A stretch of DNA of 34,004 nt from Bacteroidota bacterium (GCA_018818165.1 JAHISP010000065.1:1-34004), one strand, 5' to 3'. Shown: positions 1 through 9,024, counted from the stretch's first letter. Notes: generated by a model not told the origin, from the sequence alone. Program-made: numbers and translations.

Positions 1-810
1 TATCGTAGGCTTAAAGATAAATCTCTTGAACAACACCTTCTTTTTCGGTTCATTAATAACTATGGATACGACAAAGGTTGTGTTACTGCAACTGCTATCA
101 TTAAAGATATTCTCCAAGTTGTTGAACAATATTATCTCGTTAATAACTCAGAAAATCAATCTAATCAGATTACTGATGGTCAACTTGTTTGGATGGCTGT
201 GCCAGTTGATGAATTTCCTAAACGTGGAAAATCAATTGCTAACACAAGACTTAAACCTATCGTCCTTTCTTTTATCACTGATAGCGATATTACCCACATT
301 GCTCATGGCTTTGATTCTAAATCGCTTAGAATCAAAAGACTCGAACGCTTTGTCGATGAAGCTTTTGACCAAGGGGCATTACTTACACAACTTGACCTTG
401 CAGCTCTTCTTGGGGTTTGTGATGCGGTTGTTAGTAAGTATGTTCAAGAAATTCAGAAAAACGGAAAGTTGCTGCCGACTAGAGGTAACATACATGATCT
501 TTCCGGTGCTATTACTCACAAAAGAGAAATTATTACGCTTTATCTCGAAGGATTTTTTACACCAGAGATTGCTCTGAAAACCAATCACAGCAAAGAAGCC
601 GTTGACAGATATATTAAAGACTATCATAAAGTTAATACCCTTTGGAAACACGGTATATATAATTTAGACCAAATATTTCAACTTACTAGATTATCAAAGA
701 AAGTCGCTCAACAATATGTGTATCTTTTACCATCTAAAGTTTTGAATAACAACATGTCAAAGAACATTGAAAACAAGACTGAGCTTTTTTCTCAGCCTCA
801 TTTTCCTTAG
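1..810 (+). CDS. DUF1670-family protein, 5' end outside window
   Basis: The reading frame is open from the first base of the window to a TAG at 808-810, so this is the C-terminal 269 residues of a longer protein; the first internal ATG (193) is unlikely to be the true start because coding sequence continues upstream of it. The protein resembles the DUF1670 family, which I recognise from its overall pattern: a conserved segment around VPVDEFPKRGKSIANTRLKP, then two helix-turn-helix-like stretches (around TQLDLAALLGVCDAVVSKYV and the following SKEAVDRYIKDY). The family's function is not established; members are often scattered and associated with mobile DNA, so a DNA-binding or transposition-related role is inference. 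It is followed by a small hairpin and a GTGTCAAATGACCCC-type sequence (minus strand) that could be an element end. The frame is intact as far as visible. Confidence 0.7.
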   Translation, partial: YRRLKDKSLEQHLLFRFINNYGYDKGCVTATAIIKDILQVVEQYYLVNNSENQSNQITDGQLVWMAVPVDEFPKRGKSIANTRLKPIVLSFITDSDITHIAHGFDSKSLRIKRLERFVDEAFDQGALLTQLDLAALLGVCDAVVSKYVQEIQKNGKLLPTRGNIHDLSGAITHKREIITLYLEGFFTPEIALKTNHSKEAVDRYIKDYHKVNTLWKHGIYNLDQIFQLTRLSKKVAQQYVYLLPSKVLNNNMSKNIENKTELFSQPHFP

Positions 811-818
811 TTTTGTTC

Positions 819-836
819 TTTCGTCTTGAGACGAAA
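819..836 (+). terminator. Possible weak hairpin terminator after DUF1670 gene
   Basis: TTTCGTC and GACGAAA form a 7-bp stem around a TTGA loop, 8 bases after the stop codon, followed by the moderately T-rich AGTTTATTTCTTGTT. Termination is inferred from position and shape only. Confidence 0.4.
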
Positions 837-894
837 AGTTTATTTCTTGTTATCATGAAAATTATAATTGTGATAACTTATTGTTTTTATTTGT

Positions 895-922
895 TTTAAA
901 CCCTCATGGGGTCATTTGACAC
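895..922. repeat. Possible right end of the DUF1670-associated element
   Basis: The stretch has CCCTCATGGGG followed by GTCATTTGACAC and sits exactly between the DUF1670 gene and the stop codon of the S41-like peptidase gene on the other strand. On the minus strand it reads GTGTCAAATGACCCC, which looks like a transposable-element terminus. The partner end would lie upstream of the window, so this cannot be confirmed here. Confidence 0.3.
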
Positions 923-2793
923 TATTTCAACAAAATCATTTTCTTTAATTTTACAAAATTTCCCGCCTTCATTTGATAAAAATAAATTCCGCTCGAAAGA
1001 TTTTCTGCATTAAACTTAATACTGTGATTGCCAGCTGATTTAATTTCATCTTCTAAAGTAGCAACTTCACTTCCAAAAATATCATATATTTTAATTACTA
1101 TCTTACTTTTTGATGGAAGGTAGTATGAAATTATTGTTGAAGGATTAAAAGGATTGGGATAATTGTTGAATAAATGAAAATCCAAATTTTGTACTTCATC
1201 AAAACTTTTGATGCTTGTCGAGGTTTTATTTATCCAGGCAATTGCAGATTTTACAACTGTGTCATCACCATTTGCAACATCTTCTTGGGTTAACCAAACA
1301 TTTTCGTCAATTTCAGTGCCGGTATGCGCAAGATATTTATGGTCATCAATTAAATATCCACAACCATCTGTTAACATAAAAAAGAAATCTGGATCGCCTA
1401 AATTGATATTTGACTGACTGTTTGCTGTAAATGCACCGCTGGATGGTTTTCCAAAAGTACGAACATGAGGATGGAATTTTAATCGTAAAGATTCCCAATC
1501 ACCGTTACTAACAGCGCCAGGTCCTGTTAGAACGGCAATTGGCTTATCGTAAAAGGAATCAGGATTACCAACAATTGTAAAAAGTCGAGGAGTAAAAAAT
1601 TTATGAGGCCTCATATCAAAATGATCGTTTACATCGTTCCGAATGTCGTAGGCAACTTTTGTTACTGTTTCATTGAATAACAGAGAGTAACCATAGTGAG
1701 CAATTGGCATGTATCCGCCGTAGTTTAGGCGAAAATCAATTATCATTCCTGTTGTTTCATAATCATACATTAGTGAGTGAATAGCCGCGTAAAATTTATT
1801 ACTAATTTTTAATAGCGGATTTGGATCCCACGATGCAACATAGATATATCCAATTTCTGTTCCTTCAACAATTCCATAAGTAACGTAGTTCTCGTAAAAG
1901 AAATCAGGCATTGGTACACCAGGAATTTCCAATTGTTCATTGCCCCAAATATATCCAGATTGTTTTGTTAGCAAACTTGTTGAAAGATGAAGCGTATCAC
2001 CGCTTGAGAATTGAATTATATCAATAGTATCAAATAGATGCCAATTTAGACCAGCACTTTTCAAAATACAGTGAGTCATTGATTCATTTGTGCTTCCCCA
2101 AGCCCAATTGTTTTTAACTGGCAATTCAGCATCTAGAAGTTCTTTATATACATATTTCCACTCAATTCCATCGTAGCCAAGAATGATATCACCAGGTTCT
2201 AGATTAAGAGCATTGCGCGGAAGAGCTTTATAAACAAGCAGCGAACTATCTGGAAGTGGCGTTAATGATGCACCAAAACGACTATTATTAACAAATCCAC
2301 CAATAACAAAAATTGGAACACCAGGCAGAATTTTTGTAAAATCACTTACGTATGAATCTTTAATAAGCGTGTGAGCCTCCATCATTGAAAGAGCAATTTT
2401 TGAAAGTATTCCAGCAAATCTTCCCCTTGAAACGCCATTTTTTATTTCGAGTCGATAATAAGAATTTAGAGAGTCGAGATTTATTTCAAGATTAAAAAAT
2501 GCGGCATACTTTTGGTCAATATTCTTAATTATGGTGTCAAAAATTTCAACCTTTCTTGAAGTTGGCAAACCATCACCCCAAGTTTCATCAATTACTTTTG
2601 CCCAATCTTCTTTTGTGTAATGTCCAATGGTTTTTACAATATTTGAAGGGATATATTTTTCATCGCTTGTCTGTTCTTGGTTAAGCTGTATTTGACTATT
2701 ATTTATCGTTTGCGCGTCTATTTGTCCACCAAACAGAATTGTTATTCCACAAACGAAATACCTAAATTGCTTTATTAACCTATTTGATAACAT
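922..2793 (-). CDS. Secreted S41-like peptidase with T9SS C-terminal sorting domain
   Basis: This is a secreted protein of about 623 residues. I chose the ATG at 2793 because an AGAAG motif lies about 8 bases upstream; a TTG two codons earlier is possible. It begins with a signal peptide (hydrophobic FVCGITILFGG, then QIDAQ). A PDZ-like segment (LEPGDIILGYDG) falls near residues 200-210. The C-terminal processing-protease (S41) core follows, with GMIIDFRLNYGG at about 349-360 and a likely nucleophile serine at about 429 in GPGAVSNGD. The last 80 residues are a type A T9SS sorting domain starting at NYPNPFNPST (about 544-553) and ending KKMILLK, so the mature protein is expected to be exported by T9SS and attached to the cell surface or released. 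Assignment to S41 rests on motif shape; the catalytic Lys is not obvious to me. Substrate unknown. Its stop codon abuts the putative end of the DUF1670-associated element. Confidence 0.75.
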   Translation of the reverse strand: MLSNRLIKQFRYFVCGITILFGGQIDAQTINNSQIQLNQEQTSDEKYIPSNIVKTIGHYTKEDWAKVIDETWGDGLPTSRKVEIFDTIIKNIDQKYAAFFNLEINLDSLNSYYRLEIKNGVSRGRFAGILSKIALSMMEAHTLIKDSYVSDFTKILPGVPIFVIGGFVNNSRFGASLTPLPDSSLLVYKALPRNALNLEPGDIILGYDGIEWKYVYKELLDAELPVKNNWAWGSTNESMTHCILKSAGLNWHLFDTIDIIQFSSGDTLHLSTSLLTKQSGYIWGNEQLEIPGVPMPDFFYENYVTYGIVEGTEIGYIYVASWDPNPLLKISNKFYAAIHSLMYDYETTGMIIDFRLNYGGYMPIAHYGYSLLFNETVTKVAYDIRNDVNDHFDMRPHKFFTPRLFTIVGNPDSFYDKPIAVLTGPGAVSNGDWESLRLKFHPHVRTFGKPSSGAFTANSQSNINLGDPDFFFMLTDGCGYLIDDHKYLAHTGTEIDENVWLTQEDVANGDDTVVKSAIAWINKTSTSIKSFDEVQNLDFHLFNNYPNPFNPSTIISYYLPSKSKIVIKIYDIFGSEVATLEDEIKSAGNHSIKFNAENLSSGIYFYQMKAGNFVKLKKMILLK

Positions 2794-2912
2794 AGACAAA
2801 CTTCTTTTGAATTCTTAATTTGTAACTTAATTAAAACTGTTTCAAAATTCAAAAATGGATGTTTTATTAGTAATTGATAATCACACGCTAAATAGTTGCA
2901 ATGAAGATAATT

Positions 2913-4427
2913 TTAGGTGTAATCTTTTTGCTTAAGAAATGATTTATGCATTTGATTATATTGAAACATTAATGCTGAAAAAAATATTGCTAAATCCAGC
3001 TTAGATAATTTGCTCTTAAAAATAGTCCAGATAATTAATCGCCAAAAATAGAATCTATTTTCATCTCGGAAGCCCAACATACTTATAGTTTTAATAGCCA
3101 TAATAATTCCATTATATGTTATCTTTCTTCTTATTCCATTTTTAACTTTTGTAGATCGTTCTATCAATAAAAATGATTTTGCTCTTTTATAAATACTACG
3201 AGGCGAATATAATTCTTCAAGAACCATAGCATATCCAGCATCGAGTGTCACTTTATCCATTTTGTGAATTAGATTTGATTTGTTTTCATCAAAATCCAAA
3301 TCTTTAATTATTCTATTATCTGCCAACATTTTATCATATAGTTCAGTTCCAACCGGAGCTTTAAGCATATTTACAATTACTAAAACGATACTAGTTTCCG
3401 ATACAAAATTAATAATATTTTGAAATACCGAAGGTTTATCATTATCGAGTCCAACAATAAACGCCCCATTTATCATAAACCCACGTTTATGAAGCTTATT
3501 TATAGTATCTACTAAATCTCTTTTAGCATTTTGATTTTTCCTAATTTGTAAAAGAATTTCTTCGTCAAGACTTTCAATGCCTACAAATATTTTTCTAAAC
3601 CCAGCTTCAAGCATTTCTTGCATTAACTCTTCATCGTCTGCAAGATTAATAGTTGCTTGAGTATCAAATCCTGGAGCATATTTATTTTTGTCACGCCATT
3701 TTATTAACTCGGGCAATAACTCTTTTTTGAGCTGACCTTTGTTTCCAATTAAATTATCATCTGCAAACAATATCATATCTGGATTGCCATTTTTTAGTAT
3801 TGCATCCAATTCATTAATTATTTGTTTTGGGGTTTTTACTCTTGGTTTTCGACCGAACAATGTAGTTACATCGCAAAAATCACAAAAATAAGGACATCCC
3901 CTTGTGTATTGAATAGTTGAATAAGCGTAATCATTCATGTTAATTAGTTCCCATTTGGGAATAGGAGTTTCATGAACATTTGCAAACTCTTTTGTAGAAT
4001 ATATTCGTTTTAGAGATTTTTCGTTAAGATCTTTTAGAAACACAGGTAAAGTTAATTCGGCTTCGTTTAGAACAAAGTAATCAACATCTGGAAAGCGTTC
4101 ATATTCGTGTGTGAACAAGGGTCCACCGGCGACTATTATTGCACCAAGCTTTTTGCATTCTTTTATGCATTCAAAAGTACTTTGCGCTTGTGTGTTCATT
4201 GCGCTAATAAAAACTAAATCCGCCCACAATATTTCATTATCGCTAAGTTTTGTTACGTTTATATCAACAACTTTCAACTCCCAGTGTTTAGGTAGCATTG
4301 CTGCAACGGTCAATAATCCAACAGGAGGGAAAGCTGCTTTTTTACCAATTACTTTTGTCAAATGTTTAAATGCATAAAATGTGTCAGGCATTTCGGGGTA
4401 AAGCAAAAGAATTTTCATATTAGCCAT
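2913..4427 (-). CDS. B12-binding radical SAM protein (DUF4070-type)
   Basis: A 504-residue class B radical SAM enzyme. Residues 4-130 form a cobalamin-binding Rossmann-like domain (MKILLLYPEMP; FPPVGLLTVAAMLP; VAGGP at about 99-103; VLNEAE) without the DxHxxG motif of base-on B12 proteins. The radical SAM core begins at RGCPYFCDFC, with the cluster cysteines at 178, 182 and 185 (CxxxCxxC), followed by an FADDNLIGN segment and an ExFVGIES-like strand. The C-terminal 130 residues are basic and hydrophobic, matching the DUF4070 extension found in this subfamily. Relatives include HpnP, the hopanoid C-2 methylase, and several uncharacterised methylases, so methyl transfer to an unactivated carbon of a lipid or other small molecule is plausible. 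No hopanoid gene is visible here, so the substrate is unknown. ATG start; no clear Shine-Dalgarno. It lies downstream of the YceH gene on the same strand with a 224-bp gap, so co-transcription is uncertain. Confidence 0.85.
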   Translation of the reverse strand: MANMKILLLYPEMPDTFYAFKHLTKVIGKKAAFPPVGLLTVAAMLPKHWELKVVDINVTKLSDNEILWADLVFISAMNTQAQSTFECIKECKKLGAIIVAGGPLFTHEYERFPDVDYFVLNEAELTLPVFLKDLNEKSLKRIYSTKEFANVHETPIPKWELINMNDYAYSTIQYTRGCPYFCDFCDVTTLFGRKPRVKTPKQIINELDAILKNGNPDMILFADDNLIGNKGQLKKELLPELIKWRDKNKYAPGFDTQATINLADDEELMQEMLEAGFRKIFVGIESLDEEILLQIRKNQNAKRDLVDTINKLHKRGFMINGAFIVGLDNDKPSVFQNIINFVSETSIVLVIVNMLKAPVGTELYDKMLADNRIIKDLDFDENKSNLIHKMDKVTLDAGYAMVLEELYSPRSIYKRAKSFLLIERSTKVKNGIRRKITYNGIIMAIKTISMLGFRDENRFYFWRLIIWTIFKSKLSKLDLAIFFSALMFQYNQMHKSFLKQKDYT

Positions 4428-4651
4428 GTCGTGAAATTAAATTGTTGGAAATAAATTTAATTCAAATGGCGATGAAAATCAATTTTACTAAAATACTATT
4501 TTCATTTTCCATTATAGTTGTTAAGTACTTCTTGAAAATTATCAGAATAAAAGTTAATGTTAGTAAAATTATGGAGCTAATGCAATATTTAATACTTTCA
4601 AATTTGCTCCAAAGCATTTTTGCAATGTTCAAGATTTATATTCTGGCAATT

Positions 4652-5290
4652 TCATTCAAATTCTTTTTTGAATTTACTAAATTCATTTTGTAGTGCAGCT
4701 ATTTCTTCTTTTAAATTATGAACTTCATCTTCCAATTGAACAACTCTTGTTTCATGACTTTCGCTTTTTTCTTTTTCAACTTCAAATGTAATTTCTGGTA
4801 CACCACAAAACAAATGAGTATATCTATGCTCGCGCCCACTTTCTTTTGGAAGTTTTATAACAAATGGACCCTCTTCCCTGTTTGATAATTTTTCTATTGT
4901 TTCTTGAACTTCTGTTAGTTGTTTGAAATCATAAATTCTGCTTGAGCGTGTTCTTATTTCGCCAACCGTTTGTGCGCCTCGCAAAAACAATATGCAAAGC
5001 ACTGCAACTTCTTGAATAGTCAGCTTATAATACTTCCCAAATGCTTGAGTGTACTTTGGTACACGGTAATCGCTGCTAGTAACCACGCCGGAAAAATGCT
5101 TGTCACGAAGCGAACCAATAGTTTCTTCAACAAGTGATTCGTCATATGATACAACAGGATTGCGACTGGATTTTTGATTACACGCATTCGTAATCGAGTT
5201 TATTGTCATTGGATAATAAGCTGGCGTAGTGTATTGTTTCTCTAAAATTGAACCCAATACCCTTACTTCTTCTTGTGTTAGTAATTTCAT
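4652..5290 (-). CDS. yceH: YceH family protein (DUF480)
   Basis: The protein of 212 residues matches the YceH/DUF480 family nearly end to end: the N-terminal LTxEEVRVLGSILEKQYTTP signature, the YPMTINSITNACNQKSSRNPV motif, then a second winged-helix half with ALCILFLRGAQTVGEIRTRS. Known structures of the family are two winged-helix domains; its biological role is poorly defined, so a DNA-binding role is inference. The last 35 residues (from about 175) have a heptad-like Glu/Leu-rich pattern consistent with a short coiled coil, typical for the family. ATG start with no strong ribosome-binding site. The gene stands alone on the minus strand between the MITE-like element and the radical SAM gene. 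Confidence 0.88.
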   Translation of the reverse strand: MKLLTQEEVRVLGSILEKQYTTPAYYPMTINSITNACNQKSSRNPVVSYDESLVEETIGSLRDKHFSGVVTSSDYRVPKYTQAFGKYYKLTIQEVAVLCILFLRGAQTVGEIRTRSSRIYDFKQLTEVQETIEKLSNREEGPFVIKLPKESGREHRYTHLFCGVPEITFEVEKEKSESHETRVVQLEDEVHNLKEEIAALQNEFSKFKKEFE

Positions 5291-5400
5291 TTTGAACCAT
5301 TTAAATGTTTAAAAATCCAACTCGAAAATAAGATTGCTTTTAAACAATTCCAATAAAATCATTTTTGTAAATTATCAAAAAAACTAAAATTGGGTAGATA

Positions 5401-5603
5401 GGTTTATAAAGCAATGCTGTCAACTTAAGACTATTCGTCATTTCAAATGTGGCTAAAGCCATTTCTTCTCTATTTATTTTTATCCAGTCGCTTAAAAGCG
5501 ACAGCAATTGCCGTTTACTTTAGTAAACTGATTTTAGAAAAACAAAAACTATAATGGCTTTAGCCACATTTGGATCATTAATTTGACAGCATTGGTTTAT
5601 AAA
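5401..5603. mobile_element. MITE-like element, 183 bp, with 10-bp target duplication
   Basis: The decamer GGTTTATAAA occurs at 5401-5410 and again at 5594-5603, in direct orientation. Between the copies lie 183 bp that begin GCAATGCTGTCAACTT and end TTTGACAGCATT; the ends are inverted repeats (AATGCTGTCAA exact). Inside is a perfect 19-bp inverted repeat (5445-5463 with 5553-5571, core GTGGCTAAAGCCA). There are two further hairpins: GTCGCT/AGCGAC at 5487-5502 and GTTTAC/GTAAAC at 5513-5528, separated by CAGCAATTG. No gene fits inside. This is the architecture of a non-autonomous miniature element mobilised in trans. It sits directly downstream of the terminator of the secreted beta-helix protein gene. 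The 344-bp gap 5291-5634 holds nothing else. Confidence 0.8.
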
Positions 5604-5628
5604 GAACCCACCATTTTTGGTGGGCTCT
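5603..5628 (-). terminator. Rho-independent terminator of the beta-helix/FN3 protein gene
   Basis: On the minus strand AGAGCCCACC pairs with GGTGGGTTCT (10 bp with one G-U) around a 6-base A-rich loop, starting 6 bases beyond the stop codon, with a T-rich tail (TTCTTTAT). The distal stem overlaps the last base of the MITE target duplication. Confidence 0.8.
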
Positions 5629-5634
5629 AATATA

Positions 5635-8600
5635 CTATTTAAGTAGAAGGGCTTTTCTAACTTGTGTAAAGTTCTTGTTGTAACTTAATCCATCTGCTCT
5701 AAGACTAATTAAATAAATTCCACTTGGTAAGTTTGAGGCATTCCAAGTAGTCTCATAATAGCCAGCAGATTTTTCCTGATTAACTAAAATACCAACGCTC
5801 TGACCAAGCATATTGAATATTTCTATTTTCACATTACTTGGTTCAGGCAATCCATATTTTACCATTGTACTTGGGTTAAATGGATTTGGATAATTCTGTT
5901 CCACAATAAATTCTGATGGAATTATTGATTCATTTTTCAATCCAGTAATATTGTTATCAATATTAAATGTACCAAGATCAGAATATTGTGAATACAAACC
6001 GTCATCATTTATTGACCGAGCTCTCCAGTAATATTTTGCTCCACCAGAAAGTCCGCTTAAAGTATAATATGGATTTTTCAAATTGGTATAAACTTCCGAA
6101 TTACTCATATCCTTATTTAATGATATCTCAACTTCATAATTTAGTTCAGTTTCAGAAGTTATTGGTAAAATCCACGATAAGGTTGGAGAATCGGTCTGCA
6201 ATGTGACATCACAATTTGGACTGCCAGGAATTAAAATTATTGGTGTTGAACAACATGCATTTAGAACAAAAGATTCAACAGAAGAATAGTTTGAAACAAG
6301 TGCATGATTAGATGCCAACCTTGAACGAACTTGCCAATAATAAATTCCTCCAGGAACTAACGCAGGCATGGTAAAGAAAGCATCAGTTGACCACGCGGAA
6401 GTTGAAGTTGCATTTTGCAGCACACCACCAACTGTAACAGCAGATGGGGAATAAAGAACTTCATATTCCAGACCAGTACTTCCGCTATTTAAATACCAAT
6501 AAAGCTTAGGTGTTTCAGTATAAACAGTTGTCCCTCCAATTGGCCATGATGGAATTGGTATTGCAGCCCCAGCTGTTGAAACATTAACTACGAAAGATTC
6601 TTGAACAGACCAATCTGAAGCAATTAATCCATCCCTTGAGCGGACTTGCCAATTGTATGTTTCTCCATTTATCAATCCACTAAGAGTTGTATAAAGTGAA
6701 GTAATATTAGTAACATTTGGAGTTCCACTAAAAGCTCCAGTAGAATATTCAACTTCATAAGTTAACCCATTTCCAACAGCACCTAAATACCAGTACAAAA
6801 TTGGAGAATCTGTATAAACCGCAGCACCGCCAATAGGCCAAGAAGGAATAGGGATTATTGGTGCGTTATTTGTTCCAAGCGTAGTAAAACTCTCTTGTAC
6901 TGACCAGTCTGAAGTAATTGCCCCATCTCTTGAGCGAACTTGCCAATTATAAGTTGCTCCACTTTCTAAACCACTAAGTGCATAAAAGGAAGTAGTAATA
7001 TTTGAGACAGTGGCAGTTCCAGTTAATACACCTGTACTATATTCAATATCATACTTTAATCCGGTTCCGACGGTTCCTAAATACCAGTATAAAATTGGTG
7101 AATTTGTGTAAACAGTAGAATTACCAATTGGCCAAGATGGAATAGGAATTGTTAGTTCACCAATTGTTCCAGCAATAGTAAAACTGGCTTGAACGGACCA
7201 ATCTGAAGTAATTGCCCCATCTCTTGAGCGAACCTGCCAATTATAAGTTGTTCCACTTGCTAAACCACTAAGTTCATAAAAAGTAGTGGCAATACTTGAG
7301 ACAGTTGCATTTCCAGTTAATACTCCCGTGCTATATTCAATATCATATGTCAAGCCAGTTCCATCAGCACCCAAATACCAGTAAAGAAAAGGAGAATTGG
7401 TATAAACAATAGGGTTTCCAATGGGCCAAGATGGAGTAGGAATTACAGTTGTAACAGCAACTGGTAAGGTTTTGAAATTCTGAATAACTGAATAGGCAGA
7501 TATTGCACCGGTTGAAGTTCGAGAACGTACTTGCCAAAAATAGGTAGTTCCATCAGCAAGTCCAGTAATTGTTTTATTTATTGCATTAATGTTATTGATA
7601 ACAATTGCACCAGACATATCTGCATTTACTGAGTATAGTAAGTCGTATGTTGTACACGATCCGTACCAATAAAGATTAGGAGAGTGTGTATAAACAAAGG
7701 CTCCGTTAATAGGGTGCGTTAAATTAGGAATAGCAGCCGAAGTTGTAATAAAATTGTACGCTGCCGAATAATTACTTGTACCTAATAAATTTGTAGCACT
7801 AACATGCCAAAAATATTGCGTGCTATTGGATAATCCTGTTACAATATAGTTGGTTGCAGTAATTCCACTAAATGTTTGAACATCTGTTGTAAATGAAGCA
7901 TCTGATGCCACTTGAAGCGTGTATGAGGCTGCACCCGATACAGCATTCCAAGAAAAGTTTGGTTCAATAGATTCACCAATAGCAAAATTTGAAGGAGAAA
8001 CTAGAACTGGAATTGTTGGAGCAGTTAAAGAAAATTCATAAGCTCCAATATCAACTGTTCCATTAAAAATACGAGCATTTCCATCTAAGTCAAATGCACT
8101 ACCCATCCAAGGTTGATTAAGTCCAGCATCAATACATGCTGAGCCATATGGTAGGTCAAATGGATTAAGAGTTAAATCAGTACCTGTATATGGATTATCG
8201 GTAATGTTGCCTGTTCCAATAAGAGCATTAGAAGTACAGTTATTATTGAAAACACTACCCGCATTGGCTACTTGTACATCTAAACCAGTGTTATAATATG
8301 AAATTGTATTTTCCATCAAAGAAGAGTCTTTGGTTCGCACTCCTGCGCCATTTGGAGCTGTATTATTTGTTATGGTACAGTTTTGTATTGTTCCGGAACT
8401 CCAAATGTTAATTCCCCCACCATAATTAACAGAGGTGTTGGAATGAATTAAACAGCCACGTGTCGTTCCACCATTTAGCATTCTAACTCCACCACCATAA
8501 CCGCTGGAGCCATTATCACTTGCTAAATTATTTGCGATTACACAGTTCAGAACAAGTCCACTATTATCAATTGCAACACCACCACCATCACGCGCTTGGT

Positions 8601-9024
8601 TATTTCCAATAATACAATTTTGAACTGTGCCACCATTTACAATATTAACCCCACCGCCAAAACTGCTTGGGTTGTAGCCATTAGTAATTGTAATATCATC
8701 AATTACAGCATCAACATGGTTAACATAAAAACATCGTGTAACATGATTGCCATCAACAGATACAAGAGATTTACCATTAATGCTTTTAATTGTTATACCC
8801 TTTGTAACGGTAATGTTCGTAGTTAAAACGTAAGTTCCGTCGTTAACCAGAATTAAATCTCCGTTGCTTGCCGCATTTACGGCAGTTTGAATACTATTTG
8901 CACCAGATGCCAACGTTGAATATGGTGGGCTATTACTTCCTGTTAATGAAACATAAAGTGTAGCCTGTGCAAAAATAGTTTGGAATAATAGGAATGTAAG
9001 AAATATGAAAATGGTTTTTTTCAT
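5635..9024 (-). CDS. Large secreted beta-helix / fibronectin-like protein with T9SS sorting domain
   Basis: An 1129-residue surface or extracellular protein. Residues 1-20 are a signal peptide (MKKTIFIFLTFLLFQTIFAQA). Residues 23-300 form a right-handed parallel beta-helix, with repeated GGGV.I..GGT..NC.I.NN turns, closed by a choice-of-anchor-Q-like segment (GSACIDAG ... GTVDIGAYEF, about 296-332). Seven fibronectin-III-like modules follow (about 335-1021). Four of these share PSWPIG ... LYWYL ... YNWQVRSRDG and recur with an exact 98-residue period (Trp at 533, 631, 729 and 827). The final 85 residues are a T9SS type A sorting domain (NYPNPFNPST, ending KALLLK). The start is firm: AAGGAGG lies 5-8 bases before the ATG. 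Beta-helix proteins of this kind often bind or cleave polysaccharides, but no catalytic residues can be named, so adhesion or glycan binding is inference. The gene is monocistronic with its own terminator. Confidence 0.88.
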   Translation of the reverse strand: MKKTIFIFLTFLLFQTIFAQATLYVSLTGSNSPPYSTLASGANSIQTAVNAASNGDLILVNDGTYVLTTNITVTKGITIKSINGKSLVSVDGNHVTRCFYVNHVDAVIDDITITNGYNPSSFGGGVNIVNGGTVQNCIIGNNQARDGGGVAIDNSGLVLNCVIANNLASDNGSSGYGGGVRMLNGGTTRGCLIHSNTSVNYGGGINIWSSGTIQNCTITNNTAPNGAGVRTKDSSLMENTISYYNTGLDVQVANAGSVFNNNCTSNALIGTGNITDNPYTGTDLTLNPFDLPYGSACIDAGLNQPWMGSAFDLDGNARIFNGTVDIGAYEFSLTAPTIPVLVSPSNFAIGESIEPNFSWNAVSGAASYTLQVASDASFTTDVQTFSGITATNYIVTGLSNSTQYFWHVSATNLLGTSNYSAAYNFITTSAAIPNLTHPINGAFVYTHSPNLYWYGSCTTYDLLYSVNADMSGAIVINNINAINKTITGLADGTTYFWQVRSRTSTGAISAYSVIQNFKTLPVAVTTVIPTPSWPIGNPIVYTNSPFLYWYLGADGTGLTYDIEYSTGVLTGNATVSSIATTFYELSGLASGTTYNWQVRSRDGAITSDWSVQASFTIAGTIGELTIPIPSWPIGNSTVYTNSPILYWYLGTVGTGLKYDIEYSTGVLTGTATVSNITTSFYALSGLESGATYNWQVRSRDGAITSDWSVQESFTTLGTNNAPIIPIPSWPIGGAAVYTDSPILYWYLGAVGNGLTYEVEYSTGAFSGTPNVTNITSLYTTLSGLINGETYNWQVRSRDGLIASDWSVQESFVVNVSTAGAAIPIPSWPIGGTTVYTETPKLYWYLNSGSTGLEYEVLYSPSAVTVGGVLQNATSTSAWSTDAFFTMPALVPGGIYYWQVRSRLASNHALVSNYSSVESFVLNACCSTPIILIPGSPNCDVTLQTDSPTLSWILPITSETELNYEVEISLNKDMSNSEVYTNLKNPYYTLSGLSGGAKYYWRARSINDDGLYSQYSDLGTFNIDNNITGLKNESIIPSEFIVEQNYPNPFNPSTMVKYGLPEPSNVKIEIFNMLGQSVGILVNQEKSAGYYETTWNASNLPSGIYLISLRADGLSYNKNFTQVRKALLLK
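6535..7440 (-). repeat. Array of 294-bp tandem repeats inside the secreted protein gene
   Basis: Four coding modules spaced exactly 98 codons apart share long near-identical DNA, for example the CCATCTCTTGAGCG block near 6920 and again near 7215, and a CCAAGATGGA block near 7130 and 7425. The two central modules are the most alike, pointing to recent duplication or gene conversion. Boundaries are approximate. Confidence 0.75.

Noticed and set aside
26-577. Plus-strand 183-codon frame at the window start
   Set aside because: It overlaps the DUF1670 frame in another phase and is rich in Leu, Ser and Phe with no family resemblance; the DUF1670 frame is the coding one.
4442-4693. Plus-strand 83-codon frame between radical SAM and YceH genes
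   Set aside because: It overlaps the 3' end of the YceH gene antisense, is dominated by Ile, Phe, Lys and Leu as in random AT-rich DNA, and has no ribosome site.
6535-7440. Regularly spaced repeats considered as a CRISPR array
   Set aside because: The period is 294 bp, in frame with a large coding gene; they are protein modules, not short repeats with unique spacers.
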